A DNA stretch of 64,000 nucleotides from assembly GCA_036873755.1 (NCBI GenBank), contig JAVTVY010047922.1, positions 124,001 through 188,000 of the forward strand, in the 5' to 3' direction. Each line of letters opens with the position of its first letter. Within the stretch, counting starts at the first letter, position 1. The DNA comes from Hanleya hanleyi. Its lineage: Eukaryota > Mollusca > Polyplacophora > Lepidopleurida > Hanleyidae. The translations under genes and the position numbers were made by a program. Shown one piece after another: positions 1-11,427 of the stretch. Below the pieces are notes generated by a model. That model saw nothing but the letters and a program-made list of their open reading frames with translations. It had not been told where the DNA came from and did no database searches.

Positions 1-440
1 AAATCCCAACCAAAATCAACATCAGTTGCTATCTTGTAACAGAGTCGAAAGTTTTGGACGATGGTATCAAGGGGATAACTGCTCTTATCATCTTATCATT
101 GTCAAAATGAATAGCAGTTTGACCCAATTGTAGTTCAGGTTCTTTGTATGAGTGCAATGCGCATGTAGTCAATAAAGAATTCTAATCTCGCATTATAGAG
201 ATGCGAATTACCACACACCATAGGCGTGGTACCACACACCATAGGCAAGAAACGATTGCTGAACATAATACAATGAACATGCAATGGACAGATAGTTCTA
301 TTCAGGTGTTTCCCTATTTATAACGTACATGTTCCGATCCCAGTAGACCGCCTAATGTTACGTGAATGTTTTTTTCTAAATAAAGCCCTACACATGAATC
401 GGTATACCATTACTTTTCCTCTTGCGCGGCCTCTAATGCA
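1..440 (+). repeat. Long interspersed repeat LR, copy A (left part)
   Basis: This stretch matches 44,679-44,960 at many points: the CAACATCAG block, the TAATGCGCAT...CAATAAAGAATTC block and the TAGGCGTGGT block occur in the same order and orientation. The left end lies outside the window. A short duplication of the ACCACACACCATAGGC motif is visible at about 211-245. No coding potential is seen. I infer this is the left half of an LR copy whose right half resumes at 4929 after a LINE insertion. Confidence 0.6.
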
Positions 441-922
441 GATAACATTGTGATGATTATTACCATTAATTTGCTGAAGTTCGGGCATGTGAAACACCAG
501 TATCTAGTGGAGCGTAATTTAATAGATCTCCATTTACCCTCAAAAGATCCATTATGCACATGTTATCCGGATGGATTAATATGTTTTATTATCTGTGTTT
601 TTCTATACTGCTTGTATTTAAATGTTTGTTATCTCTGTTCGTTGTTTTTTATGTGTTTTTAGTATTTTTTGTAAATGTACATGTATGTTATTGCATGTTT
701 CGCTGGTGTCGTGTTTTTCGTCCTGTATTTTGTAAACTTTATGTTTGTCTGGTATGTTATGTAATTGATTTTATTGTTTATGTCATTGTCTATTTGTATG
801 TACAACGGAGCACAGTAAATAATTTTGGCAAGAGTACCTATCCATATAAAGAGCTATTTGGTGACAACACTCTATTACTTGGAACCGACAGCTATGCTTT
901 ATCAATGTAAATATCTATATCT
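441..922. other. T-rich stretch before the LINE open frame
   Basis: Strongly T-rich on the plus strand at 580-800. The open frame at 554-910 here is a Phe/Val/Tyr/Cys-rich translation typical of biased composition, not a recognisable protein. The stretch may be the 5' untranslated region of the LINE that follows, or flanking repeat. I could not place the LINE 5' end because no target duplication of the bases after its 3' tail is visible. Confidence 0.4.
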
Positions 923-2278
923 ATGGCGGATAACATAAAAATTCTATCATGCAATTGTAGAGGTCTGGCCGATGAACAGAACAGAAGAGATCTACTGCAT
1001 TTGATGCGAACTCGAGGTTACAACATATGTTGTCTTCAAGATACACATTTTACACAAGAAACAGAAGATTTTGTTAAATCGGAATGGGGTAGTAAATACT
1101 GCTATTTTTCGTCCTACAGATCAAACTCTAGAGGCGTGGCTGTATTATTTCAGGAAAACTTTGAATTTAAAATTAATCGAACAAAAAATGATACAGACGG
1201 AAACTTTTTAGCCATCGACCTAACAATTGAACAAATTAATATCACCTTGATCAATATTTACGGCCCAAATAAAGATGATCCGATCTTCTTTGACCAAATA
1301 CAAACCGCTAATACAGATTTTGGTAACGAGCACTTCATAATTTGCGGCGATTGGAACCTTGTTCTTAAGCCAGATATTGATACTCAAAATTACAAAAATA
1401 TTAACTACCCTAATGCTAGAAATAATGTACTAAATATTATTGATTCTGAAGATGCAGTAGATCTGTTTCGTGTTTTATACGGCGATACTAGAGTTTACTC
1501 GTGGCGACAGAAATCTCCATTGAAACAAGCCAGACTTGATTTTTTCTTGGCAAATCAAGAGTTTTTGTCATATTTAAGTGATATTCTCTATAAACCTGGT
1601 TATCGGTCAGACCACTCAATGGTAATTCTAGAATGTAAATTCACTGATTTTGAGAGAGGCAGAGGACTATGGAAGTTAAATAATTCTCTGTTAAAGGACA
1701 AAGAGTTTATAAAAACGGTAAAAAACGCTATTTTAAAAGTTATTAAACAATATGCAAATAATGAAGTTGAACAAACCACATTGGAGGACGTTGACTACAA
1801 GTCCTTGGATCTCGGCATTAATCAACAAGTGTTTTTCGAAATGATTCTCTTAGAAATTAGGGGGGAAACGATACAGTTTTCTTCGAGAAGGAAGAGGGAA
1901 AGATCGAAATTAGAAAATGATTTGAACACAGATATAGAATCCTTAGAAAACAGACTACATGCCACGGCAGATGGAAATATATTGAAAGAAATAGATAATC
2001 TTAAGCAGGAGCTAGAAAACATTAGAAGGGAGAAAATGGAAGGGGTAATGGTTAGATCACGTGCTAGATGGCTTCTAGATGGGGAAAAACCAACTAAATA
2101 TTTTTGTGCGCTTGAAAAACGAAATTTTATAAACAAGGCCATCCCTAGAATCGAGACTGACGGTCGTATTATTACGGACCAAAAGGAAATTTTAGAAGAG
2201 GTGAAAAGGTTCTATAACAAACACTACCAGGCACAACTGACAGAAGATTGTGATTTCGAGAGTCTGGATTTTAACAAA
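923..2278 (+). pseudogene. LINE ORF2 part 1: AP endonuclease and linker
   Basis: ATG at 923 opens a frame of about 450 residues. The N-terminal 240 residues have the apurinic endonuclease fold signatures of non-LTR retrotransposons: the NCRGL segment near residue 11, CGDWN near residue 140 with the catalytic Asp and Asn, and RSDHS near residue 228 with the catalytic Asp-His pair. In this family the enzyme nicks target DNA to prime reverse transcription. A lysine- and glutamate-rich linker follows, ending with the RARWLLDGEKPTKYF block. An extra A in the run 2276-2279 moves the reading frame, and the original frame hits a stop at 2288-2290. Confidence 0.85.
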
Positions 2279-3057
2279 AGTACTGTCTAATTTAGAAGCG
2301 AAATCTATAGAAGGTCCAATTACGCCCACTGAAATCCTTTCAGCCTTAAAAAGAACTAAAAATAACAAAAGTCCTGGTGTCGATGGTTTCACTTCTGAAT
2401 TCTTTAAGTTTTTCTGGAGGGACATTGGATTCTTTCTTGTAGCCAGTATAAATTATGGATTTGAGAAACAAGAGTTGTCTAATACTCAACGACAGGGGTT
2501 GATAACCTGCCTCCCAAAGGGAGACAAACCCAGACAATTTTTGAAGAATTGGAGGCCGATTACACTTCTTAACGTACAGTATAAGCTTGCTTCAGCCTGC
2601 ATAGCGGAAGCAATTAAAAAGTATTTGAATAAGATTGTAGATGAAGACCAAAGTGGGTTCATAAAAGGCCGGTTTATCGGTGACAATATACGGTTAACGT
2701 TCGATATTATAGATTTTATGAATACCACCCAAATTCCGGGCTGTTTACTATTAATCGACTTTGAAAAGGCGCTTGATACCATATCTTGGAAGTTTCTGAA
2801 ACAAACACTAAAGCTTTTCAAATTTGGGCCTTCCATCTGTCGATTGGTAGATACCTTTTACAACAATATATTTTCTTCTGTGCAGCAATCCGGATTCCTT
2901 TCAGACACCTTTCAAATAGGACGTGGGTGCAGGCAGGGAGACCCTCTCTCACCTTATTTGTTCATTCTATGCGCCGAAATACTGCTTTACTTGTCCGCGA
3001 GAACGAAAATATCAAAGGAATACAAATTGGAAATGTCGAGTATAAAATTTCTCAATT
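2279..3057 (+). pseudogene. LINE ORF2 part 2: reverse transcriptase fingers and palm
   Basis: The frame entered after the first frameshift carries reverse transcriptase blocks in the usual order: KNNKSPGVDGFTSEF, KNWRPITLLNVQYK, DQSGFIKGRFIGDN, the first catalytic block LLIDFEKALDT, and RGCRQGDPLSPYLF. A base missing near 2984 and another near 3056 shift the frame again. The second loss falls immediately before the codons of the expected F-A-D-D active-site block, so that block is destroyed in every frame and this copy cannot make active enzyme. Family knowledge: the missing aspartates bind the catalytic metal ions. Confidence 0.85.
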
Positions 3058-4707
3058 GCCGATGATACAACTCTTTTCTTGGATGGATCCGATGCCTCTC
3101 TCAGATCGTGTTTGGAAACACTTGAATGGTACGGTAGACTGTCGGGTCTAAAGGTTAATAGGGATAAAACGAAAATTTTCTGTCTAGGACGTCAAAAAAA
3201 CCCACCTGATAAATCTTCTCTAGCCTACAATTTAGACTGGTCACAGGACAACTTCAAATTGCTGGGGGTCACATTCACTTTGGGGATGAAAGATATGGTG
3301 GAGATTAATTATACTGAAAAAATTAAAGAAATTCAAAATTTATTAGGAAACCGGTCAAAAAGATCACTAACAACTTTAGGTAAAGTAACTATAGTGAAAA
3401 CATTAGCAATTCCAAAACTGAATCATTTGCTTTTTACTCTACCAGATCCACCCCAGAAAACTCTTAAAACCATTAAAAAAATATTTTACAAATTCATCTG
3501 GGGTGGAAATGATGGAGTGAAAAGAATACAACTTTCACAAGGATATGACAAGGGAGGAGTCAAAATGGTTGATTTGGATGAATTTGTAAAATCTGTTAAA
3601 ATCTCCTGTTTTCGTATAATGGTTCAACACCCGTCTCCCAGTAAACACATTCTGTATTATAATCTAAATATTCCATACTGCTTGGAAGATTGTGGCCCCC
3701 AGCAAATAACAAAGTTAAGTAAATCAATTGGTAATGATTTTTGGAAAGATGTCTTTTTGGCTTGGGGTGAGTTTATGAAGAAACTTAAAATAACTAGCAT
3801 TGAACAAGCTATGTCGCAGTCGATATGGTTTAATGATGACATAAAGGTTGGTTATAAACCAGTTTTCTATAAAAAGTGGTATCAAAGGGGCATACATTTC
3901 GTAAATGATCTTTTCGATCAAAAGGGTATATTCTATACACTGGAAGAGTTAGAACACATATATGAAATAAAACTAAATTTCTTGCAGTATTCTGGAATAA
4001 AGAATGCGGTAAAATTGTTCTTAGAATCTTTTGGACCTGTCCACACGAAACTGCCCTACCCTATAAGACCTTTCTTTATTGAAGTTTTAACGAAATATGA
4101 TAAAGGGACGAAACCTTTCTATGGAATACTGGTTACATCGAAATATAGAAAACCAACCAGCGAAAAGAAATGGGAGTCTGTTTTAAGTGTCGACGACCAA
4201 GAATGGGATAAAATACACACCTTGCCATTCAAATGTACAAAGGACGTAAGTCTGAGATGGTTTCAATATCGTCTGACCAACAGAATTTTAGCTACCAATT
4301 CCTTTCTGCATAAAGTACAGATAAAAGATTCTGATCTGTGTGATTTCTACGGAAAGGAAAGGGAAACACTTGGTCATCTATTTTTTGCTTGTCCTGTGGT
4401 GAAAGATTTTTGGCATAACTTTTTCCTTTGGATCTCTGAATACGTAGAAAGTATTCGAATTGTGAATGTAACCTGCAAACTGATCATATTCGGAGGTTTG
4501 TATAACGACAATGTATTCAACACAATTTTGCTGTTAGCAAAACGATATGTATATCAGAGTAAACTTAAAAAAGTGATGCCAAATATAAATACCATGAAGA
4601 AACATTTAGCTAAATATTACGAAACTGAAAAGGTTAGCTACTTTATAGAGTGTAAATACGATGCCTTCCGTGACAGGTGGTCTAGATGGTTATTACTGCT
4701 ACGATGA
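3058..4707 (+). pseudogene. LINE ORF2 part 3: reverse transcriptase thumb and C-terminal domain
   Basis: The third frame continues with the post-active-site block WYGRLSGLKVNRDKTKIF, then LGVTF, and a long C-terminal region with the conserved FIWGG segment. Near residue 440 a metal-knuckle-like arrangement, C-x2-FYGKERETLGHLFFAC, is present, as in many L1-like proteins. The stop is at 4705-4707. From about 3079 to 4707 the frame is uninterrupted, so decay is limited to the three indels upstream. Confidence 0.85.
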
Positions 4708-4928
4708 AAATTTATCTTTTTCTATATTATCTACTTTGTTGTGTACTCACAAATACTTATAACTAATTTGCTTCTCTTTGTTTGTCTTTAGAAAGAAAAC
4801 AGGTGTGGAAACCCTTTCTACCAAATATACCTTCCATTATCGAGAATCTTGTCCTATGAATTATGTAAAATGGTGTATATGTAATACGATATTGTCATAC
4901 CTGAATAAAAAATATATTAAAAAAAAAC

Positions 4929-6350
4929 ATGGCGTTCTAACATCGTTAAACTGAGATTTGGTAGCTGGTTATCTAATATCTTCTTTGTCATATCGCATTG
5001 TTTCATTATAATGATAGAGGTATAATGCAGCCATATGCCCGCATTTGTTCAATACCGGATGCTAATGATGTGTCGATATGAGAAACTCTGGTCTTATTGA
5101 TTGAAACTTTAACGATTTGAAGATAATCCCGAACAGTTCATGAATTACCCGACTGTGAATAGATTCACATGATATGACAAGCAGCTACAATTGCTTTCAT
5201 ACATGGGGAAAGCTCATTGTCAATTCGGATGAAAGCGTCTGTCGATGTATACGTATGTGCAAGATCAGGAGGTTGATGGAATTGGAACAGACTGCTTCCG
5301 GAACGAGGTCTATATAGATGCAAATGACGAGGTATTGCATACACACAGGTCATCGGGGGGCACGACATGCGTCATATACCAATAAAGCCAGGGCACAAGG
5401 AAAACTCAGCTCCCCATGCAGCCATCCTCATCTTCGACAATTCGAACCATGTTTGTATATTATTCAGACTGGTTACAATTATAACAGAAACACTTTGAAT
5501 TCGAATAGATCGAATTGATGAATGGATACGCTGTTTTGAATTTCACCGGGGGGCTAAACAATAGACGTGGAACCCGATTCCACTAGTACGCCGTTCACAT
5601 CAAACGCTGATGGCAAATACAAGGCAAAACAGTCTGTATAAATGTTCATATAGAGCACGAGAATTTTAGAGATGGATGTCGTATTTCTCCGAAATGATGT
5701 TCTACGATCATGAATCTTGTGCTAACATACACGTCGAATAGAGGAGATGGGGAGATCATGATTAATGAGCATCCAACAACGTTGTTTTATATAGCCGCTT
5801 TTACAGAAAAAGGTTGAACGGATGAAAGCACGGGATGATGGGACCTTGGGACATTAATACAATACTACATTTCGTGTGACAAAAGAGATCGCCTGTCGTT
5901 GCCATAATCATCTCGCATTAACGTTGGTTGGGAGTCATAAAATCTGACCGGTGACATTTAACGAACAAAGTCGCAGTTGTATTATCCACAAAGCTTCAGG
6001 TATTAATAGTTAATATCAATATCAACTCGCAATCATTGTCAGATCTGGTGTAAGTTTATATCAAAGTGTAGGGAGGGTTGTTAAATTATGATAGTTCATT
6101 ACTACTGGGCAGATGTTGCATCGAGTTGATCATGCTTGGCGATTCCGAAACAGTGTGGAAGATAAAACCAGCATGCTCTAGGCAGCTGAAACAAACGACG
6201 TACATATTAGCATCTCATTTGAATCAGGATAACAGCTTCACATACCATATAGTTAATTTAGTATGCAGTCTATTCAACGATAACTTTTTAATTTCTGACA
6301 GCTCTGATACACGAACGATTCTCAGTAGGACAGACGTTTTTTAATTGGTG
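4929..6350 (+). repeat. Repeat LR, copy A (right part)
   Basis: The segment is collinear with 46,157-46,780 (copy B) and with 48,540-49,960 (copy C). Shared landmarks include CATGGCGTTCTAA at 4929, TTTCATTATAATGATAGAG at about 5001, the CGTCTG...TGTATACGTA block, CAGATCTG near 6040, TGGCGATTCCGAAACAGTG near 6140, and GCTCTGA(T/C)ACACGAACG near 6302. Copy B lacks the part equivalent to about 5,290-5,900. No long open frame is shared between copies, so I read the family as non-coding. Its superfamily is unknown to me. Confidence 0.65.
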
Positions 6351-6689
6351 ATTAAAGGTTGCGAGGAAAACCAGATTCTGACAAACATAAATACAAATTA
6401 ACTGGGTTTATTTGTGAAATACATTTATTTGTGTAGTAATATACTCACACAAAATACCATATAATGTTTGCAGCTGAAAATAAAAATACTGCAGTAATCA
6501 CCGGTTTGATGCTTTTTGATAATTCAGCACTCAGTTGCCTAATATAAAACAAACCAAGGTCTAATTTTTGGCACATTGATTCCCTGATATTCACAAAACT
6601 ACGTTTCAGAGCTTTGTATATTCTCTAGAAAATGACATGGCAATTGGTGCGAAATAAAATTATGATAGTTACTTGTTACAGAATGAGTG
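6351..6689. other. AT-rich spacer, nothing recognised
   Basis: I see no open frame, tandem repeat or copy elsewhere in the window. The only local feature is AT-rich composition. Confidence 0.3.
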
Positions 6690-6962
6690 TAACCGAAACG
6701 CAAAACTAACCGAAATGGGGCAAGGTAAAATAATCACTAGTTGCAAATCAAATTGAAAACCAAACTGAGACGATAACCGAAATGAAACGAGAACCGAATC
6801 GAACCAAAACACAAACCAATTCAAGCCGAAAGGCAAACCTAACCACAAATTATGTGAAAAGAAACGCAAACGTAACGAGAAATATCGATAAACGGAACAA
6901 ATTCGCAAACAGAACGAAAGTGAAAGGAACGAAACGCAAAACAATTACAAGGACGATGCTTC
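6690..6962 (+). repeat. A/C/G-rich, T-poor low-complexity tract
   Basis: Degenerate reiterations of AACCGAAA, AACCAAA and AACGNAA-like words give strong strand asymmetry with few T residues for about 270 bp. Both overlapping open frames here (Asn/Arg/Thr-rich on plus, Phe/Ser-rich on minus) are products of the composition. Confidence 0.6.
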
Positions 6963-7079
6963 TTATCTGAATGGAAATTTCCAATTTAGACGGGGAGAGG
7001 TCAATCAAAAACATTCGATCTCAATCAAGGTTTTCCCAGTCGTGTTATATGTATGCCGATTGAAATTAGCTTTAGCCGC

Positions 7080-7330
7080 GTCCCCCATAGTATGATATCA
7101 AATCCAAGATGGCTGCCAAAACTCAACATATTCGCGAAAATCAACACGTTAATTAATCCTTCGCAACTTCTATTTGTCGCAAAAAACTTCTGTGGCTAAT
7201 ATAGTATATGCAGGCTTTAGAGAGAAGATTCTAGACTAGAATGCTCTTCGGAGACTTATAGTTTACGAAATCCAAAATGGTCACCAAAAGTCAAAATGAC
7301 CGATATGACGTAAATCTCATTATGTGTATT
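7080..7330 (+). repeat. Diverged repeat with AAGATGGC motifs
   Basis: Resembles 59,300-59,530 at low identity: AAATCCAAGATGGC, then a TATTTG(T/C)CGCA segment, a GCAGGCTT segment, and AAATCCAAAATG, in the same order. It is the start of a sparse region. 6,963-7,080 shows nothing. Confidence 0.45.
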
Positions 7331-8337
7331 CTTGAGTGACAGAAACACCATATCTTGCTAACAGAATTTAACTGTATTTTTTTGAAGAAACCTATTCGTG
7401 TTTATTTAAGAGATATTTCGTGCGTAAATGAAGGCGAAAACGGTTTCCCTACTGACTGATTCGAAATTTGTTTACTAGTTTGCTTTCCATTTAACAATTT
7501 CAGATATCACACAATATACATGTTATTTCTCTCGGTTGAAGCATGAATTAGAGAGAAATTGCTTTCTCTGGTTGGTGTAATGTGTTTATGTAATGAATTG
7601 TTTTGTTGACCTCAGGGTGGTGTTTCCCGCCCTGGGATATGTATTAAACTAAGGAGTTGTAATGATGTTTCCATTCAGCACGACTGACTGGGACCGTGCT
7701 GGTAAATTTTTCTCTCCTACGAAACCACAATGGATATTACAACTGGGGCTGATATTTCTACGACTTTGAACTGCATTATACAACAGATCAAGAACCTGAA
7801 GAATGATTTTGACGGCCAGTTTCTGAAATGAAACAGAATCTCAAGCTCTATTTCGCCGGGTTGTCAGCAGAAGTTAATATCGGTAGTTTGAAAAAGAAAG
7901 TCAAACAGTATATTTGAAAAAGAGCTGGAAACAAGTACCAGTTACAGCATATCTCGGCTATAGAGAGTGGACTGGATTAATTTCTCCTGTACCCTTACGC
8001 AATAACACATTCAACAACACAAATATTTGGAATTGTCATGCGGTGCTAGCCGTGTTTTATTCGTTATTTCTGTTCACAAATCTCATTACCGTTTTACTTC
8101 ATTCCTTTCATAACATCAACCATGTTCAATCATAATAAAACAATTCAGTGTACATCATGGTAAATATTAGCAGGGTCTTTTACTCAAATCTAGGTAAAAT
8201 ACCGCTTTCATGCGGTTATCACAGATCACATTACTCTATACATCTTTCATTCCACGACACCAACCATGTTCAATCACATTCTCAATGGAAATAATCCAAG
8301 GCCCAATTTTAATACCAAACAAGCTATTTTGCCCACC
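7331..8337. other. Repeat-derived region without a recognisable gene
   Basis: 7,460-7,560 resembles 48,000-48,080 of LR copy C (TTTGCT(T/C)TCCATTTAAC). The segment at about 7,980-8,050 (TTTCTCCTGTACCCTTACG through GCGGTGCTAGCCG) recurs almost exactly at 9,910-9,980, joined there to a different left flank. The region is therefore a mosaic of repeats. The 73-codon frame at 7914-8135 spans this shared segment and I do not consider it a gene. Confidence 0.4.
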
Positions 8338-8537
8338 AAGTATTCTAACGGTTCTTCAGCTCATCAGGTATTCTAATGGCTCTTCAGCTCACAAAGTATT
8401 CTAATGGTTCTTCAGCTCACCAAGTATTCTAATGGCTCTTCAGCTCACCAAGTATTCTAATGGCTCTTCAGCTCATCAAGTATTCTAATGGCTCTTCAGC
8501 TCACCATTCAGATCACTCAGTATTCTAATGGCTCTTA
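8338..8537 (+). repeat. 28-bp minisatellite, about seven units
   Basis: Units read AAGTATTCTAATGGCTCTTC followed by AGCTCACC with small changes, repeated about seven times. The unit corresponds to one internal segment (AAGTATTCTAAGG...CTTCAGCCTCA) of the roughly 350-bp repeat that follows, so the minisatellite appears to be a local expansion of part of that unit. Confidence 0.85.
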
Positions 8538-8539
8538 AG

Positions 8540-9605
8540 CGCATCTAGCTATGCATATTAAAAATTGCGTAATTCAATATTATAGTAAAGTCATATTACT
8601 AGAATTAGTACATCCACGTATCCTATTGACGGACAATATTTACAACCGCTTTGTACACCGAGTATTCTAAGGGCTCTTCAGCCTCAAAAAGCATAATATA
8701 TACGATCGCTATATGTTCATTCAAAATGAAAAGTTCTTCGAACAACATTACAAGAGCTGTTTGCTCACAAGTCGATTTGTTCAAATGCATTAGACAAAAC
8801 CACTTTCAAAAAGGCACAAATGCAGGTAAAATGACAAAAGCATATGGCCTCATTGATATGGACAAGTAAATACATCTAGCATATTCTAATGACCAGCCAA
8901 CGATGCATATTCAATATTGCATAAGTCAATATTATATTAAAATCGTATTACTAGCATCAGTATATTTACGTGTGCTATTGGCAAACGAAAACATACAACC
9001 TCTTTATAATTCATCAAGTATTCTAAGGCTCTTCAGCCTCAAAAGCATAATATCACATACGATGGATATAAGCGCATTCAAAATGAAAAGTGCATCGAAC
9101 AGTACACATACAGTTTTCAGTTCACTCCGGTGGTTTTCTACCAAACAAAACCAGTATAACAACACTTCTAAAATAGGGAAAATGCAGGAAAAAGATGACA
9201 AATCGCCATGTACATATCAGATGTAGACAAATACATACACCAAGTATTTTAATGGCTCTACAGCCCATCCAAATATGCATATTCAATATTGCATAATTCA
9301 ATATTTTTATCAAACTCTATAGCTTAGCTATATGCGCATATCTTTTTTATGGATATGTACAACTGCAAAATGGGCCATCAAGTAATCTAAGGCCCTTCAG
9401 GCTCAAAGAAATAATATCACATACGATCGGTATAATCTCATTCAAAATAAAAAGTGCTACGAACAGTGATACAAGTACTATTCATTCACAGTCGTTTTAT
9501 TTAAACGCACCAAACGAAGCATGTATAACACCACCTCCAAAATGAGCGTAAATGCAAACAAGATGACATAAGCATATGTACATTCTTATTTGAATACATA
9601 TGCCA
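8540..9605 (+). repeat. Tandem repeat, three diverged units of about 350 bp
   Basis: Units begin near 8,545, 8,900 and 9,255, each with a TGCATATT...AATATTGC(A/G)TAA(T/G)TCAATATT block. Each then has a TATTCTAAGG...CTTCAG block, CATTCAAAATGAAAAG(T/C), and a segment ending (A)AAATGCAGG/AATGCAAAC before a final TACAT run. Substitutions and small indels separate the units. The short open frames at 8651-9226 follow the repeat and are not conserved between units. Confidence 0.8.
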
Positions 9606-9689
9606 TGTTATAGACCTAAGAAATAAAGATTTCTAGATCAACTATATCAGATACAGTCAAATGAATACATTCATTTCCCGCCTTTCGTC

Positions 9690-9912
9690 TTAACATTGTC
9701 GTGTGTTAATGCTTAGCAAACCGCTGACGAGATGGCCTGACCATAGAACTGACCTCTATTTAAATCAGAAACCCCCGCCAATGTTATAACAGCTCACAGG
9801 ACGCCCATGCACCTGTTATAACATTTCACACCTCCACGTGTGATTCTTGCTCCCCCAGGAGAAAGTAATTTCGTGCTATTTCCTCCTGTCAAGCGCAAGA
9901 AATTATATTTCT
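9690..9912 (+). repeat. Direct repeat, copy 1
   Basis: TAACATTGTCGTGTGTTAAT through GCAAGAAATTATAT is almost identical to 14,282-14,516. The unit contains AATGTTATAACAGCTCACAGG and a nearby second GTTATAACA(T/G)TTCACA, giving an internal short repeat. The downstream flanks of the two copies differ. Confidence 0.85.
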
Positions 9913-10779
9913 CCTGTACCCTTACGCAATAACACATTCAACAACACATATATTTGGAAGTGTCATGCGGTGCTAGCCGAGACTCAAAGAAAGAGTTCAA
10001 ATGCAAGTAAGTGATAGGGACATGTTCAACCTATTCTCAATAAAATCTTTTATATATCCGCATTTAGCGTTTCCTCTTTCCAACTAACGTGAAAATCGTT
10101 CAGTGAAAATATATGTTTGCCCGGATATGGCAAAGATTTTAACAAATCTCCTAAAAATATTCTCTGACATTTCAGATATCTCAGTCATATTTAATTATCT
10201 CTCAGTGTTATAAACGGGACACGGCTCTGTTATCATGCACGCGCCATCTTAGTGAGTGCCTGTCTTCGATTTTTGATAAGCACAGTCATATAACAATCAA
10301 AAAGCACACGGACTGAGCGCTTAATATACAGAAATTAACTGAACCCAAAATAAATCACTGCAGCATTAGCGAGTAAACACATAGAAAAAAGTCTCTGATC
10401 CACTTATGTTCGTTTCGCTCTTTACTTAGCTTTTTCTACGTGATAAGTGTAGTCAACAAGCTCTTATTAGCCTCAATTATGTTCTAATTCGTTGCACGCA
10501 AACGAACAAATTGTTTATTTTTTCCACAAAAACCATCATCTTTCCCAACTATTTATTCATAACTAGAGTAGCCGGAGCCTTGAGCGCAATACAAACCGGT
10601 ACACCATGAATGTTGGGAAATGCATTGAAATCCGAAAATTTAAAACCCTATGGAGTAACCTTCATCGATACCGGACGCCGCCCAGGCAAAAACAGAGATA
10701 AAATAGCATGTAAAAGCTCTGAAAACCTGTGTCCGTAGCAGTGCGCCAAGCATCTCCAGCCAAGGTGACGAACTCCACC
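9913..10779. other. No gene recognised
   Basis: 9,913-9,980 is the segment shared with about 7,980-8,050. From 9,980 to 10,640 I see no repeats or coding signal. The 92-codon minus-strand frame at 10,648-10,926 overlaps the tandem repeat below and is not supported by the second unit. Confidence 0.3.
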
Positions 10780-11427
10780 CCTCCGTGCATACAATCTACA
10801 TGCATAATGCAATTTTTTTACATAAATCATCCGTGATAACCACCGTGACGATGCAATCCAGGCCAGCGTCCTCCAATGCGCTATGCCAATGTGACGGGAC
10901 AGAGACAGCCCCTGCTTCAAATACATTCATCAACATATCTGTAACGAAAACATTATAGTCCCCATTTTTCTATCATGGTATCAACAACTTTCAAATGAAC
11001 ATTCTGCTGTAAGCATAATTCAAAATGCTACATGCTAGGCATTTTTAGTCAAACGTCATACTTTTGCATATATAAGCTTCCCATATTCTGGTCGTCTGTA
11101 AACCATTTTAATTCTTTTGAGCTCTTAAAATATTTATAAACTATGAAAAACAATTATATGAACTGCCGTCTATTTTCTCCGTGTCGAGCTCTTTATATGA
11201 CATTTCAATATCGGATCACTGGCCAATCACCAGTACCCTTTGTGGATGTCAATATATTGGCCATGTTTCAATAGCATAAAACAAACTATAAATATTTTCT
11301 CCTCTCTTCCATGCATACAATCTACATGCATGATGTAAAGTTTTTAAATAAATCAACCGTGACAACCACTGTGACGATGCATTCCAGGCCAACGTCATCC
11401 AATGCACTATGCCAATGTGACGGGACA

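Larger units (their letters stand above)
923..4928 (+). mobile_element. L1-Tx1-like LINE, nearly full ORF2, three frameshifts
   Basis: One coding unit runs AP-endonuclease, reverse transcriptase, C-terminal domain across three frames, followed by a short 3' untranslated region and an A-rich tail ending at about 4928 after AATAAA-like signals. Motifs such as RARWLLDGEKPTKYF and GLWKLNNSLL are those I associate with the Tx1 branch of L1-like elements. Three single-base lesions break the frame: one extra A in the run 2276-2279, one missing base near 2984, and one missing T near 3056. The element interrupts LR copy A. The bases after the tail match the uninterrupted LR sequence at about 46,157. 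No ORF1 was recognised. Confidence 0.85.

Noticed and set aside
554..910. 118-codon hydrophobic frame before the LINE
   Set aside because: T-rich composition produces Phe/Val/Tyr/Cys-rich translation. No motif, and no copy elsewhere keeps it.
9720..9790. Possible hammerhead ribozyme core: CTGACGAG followed by a short ATGG/CCAT stem (also at 14,312-14,380)
   Set aside because: After the stem the sequence is GAAC or CAAC, not GAAA, and I could not find a closing helix with a UH cleavage site.
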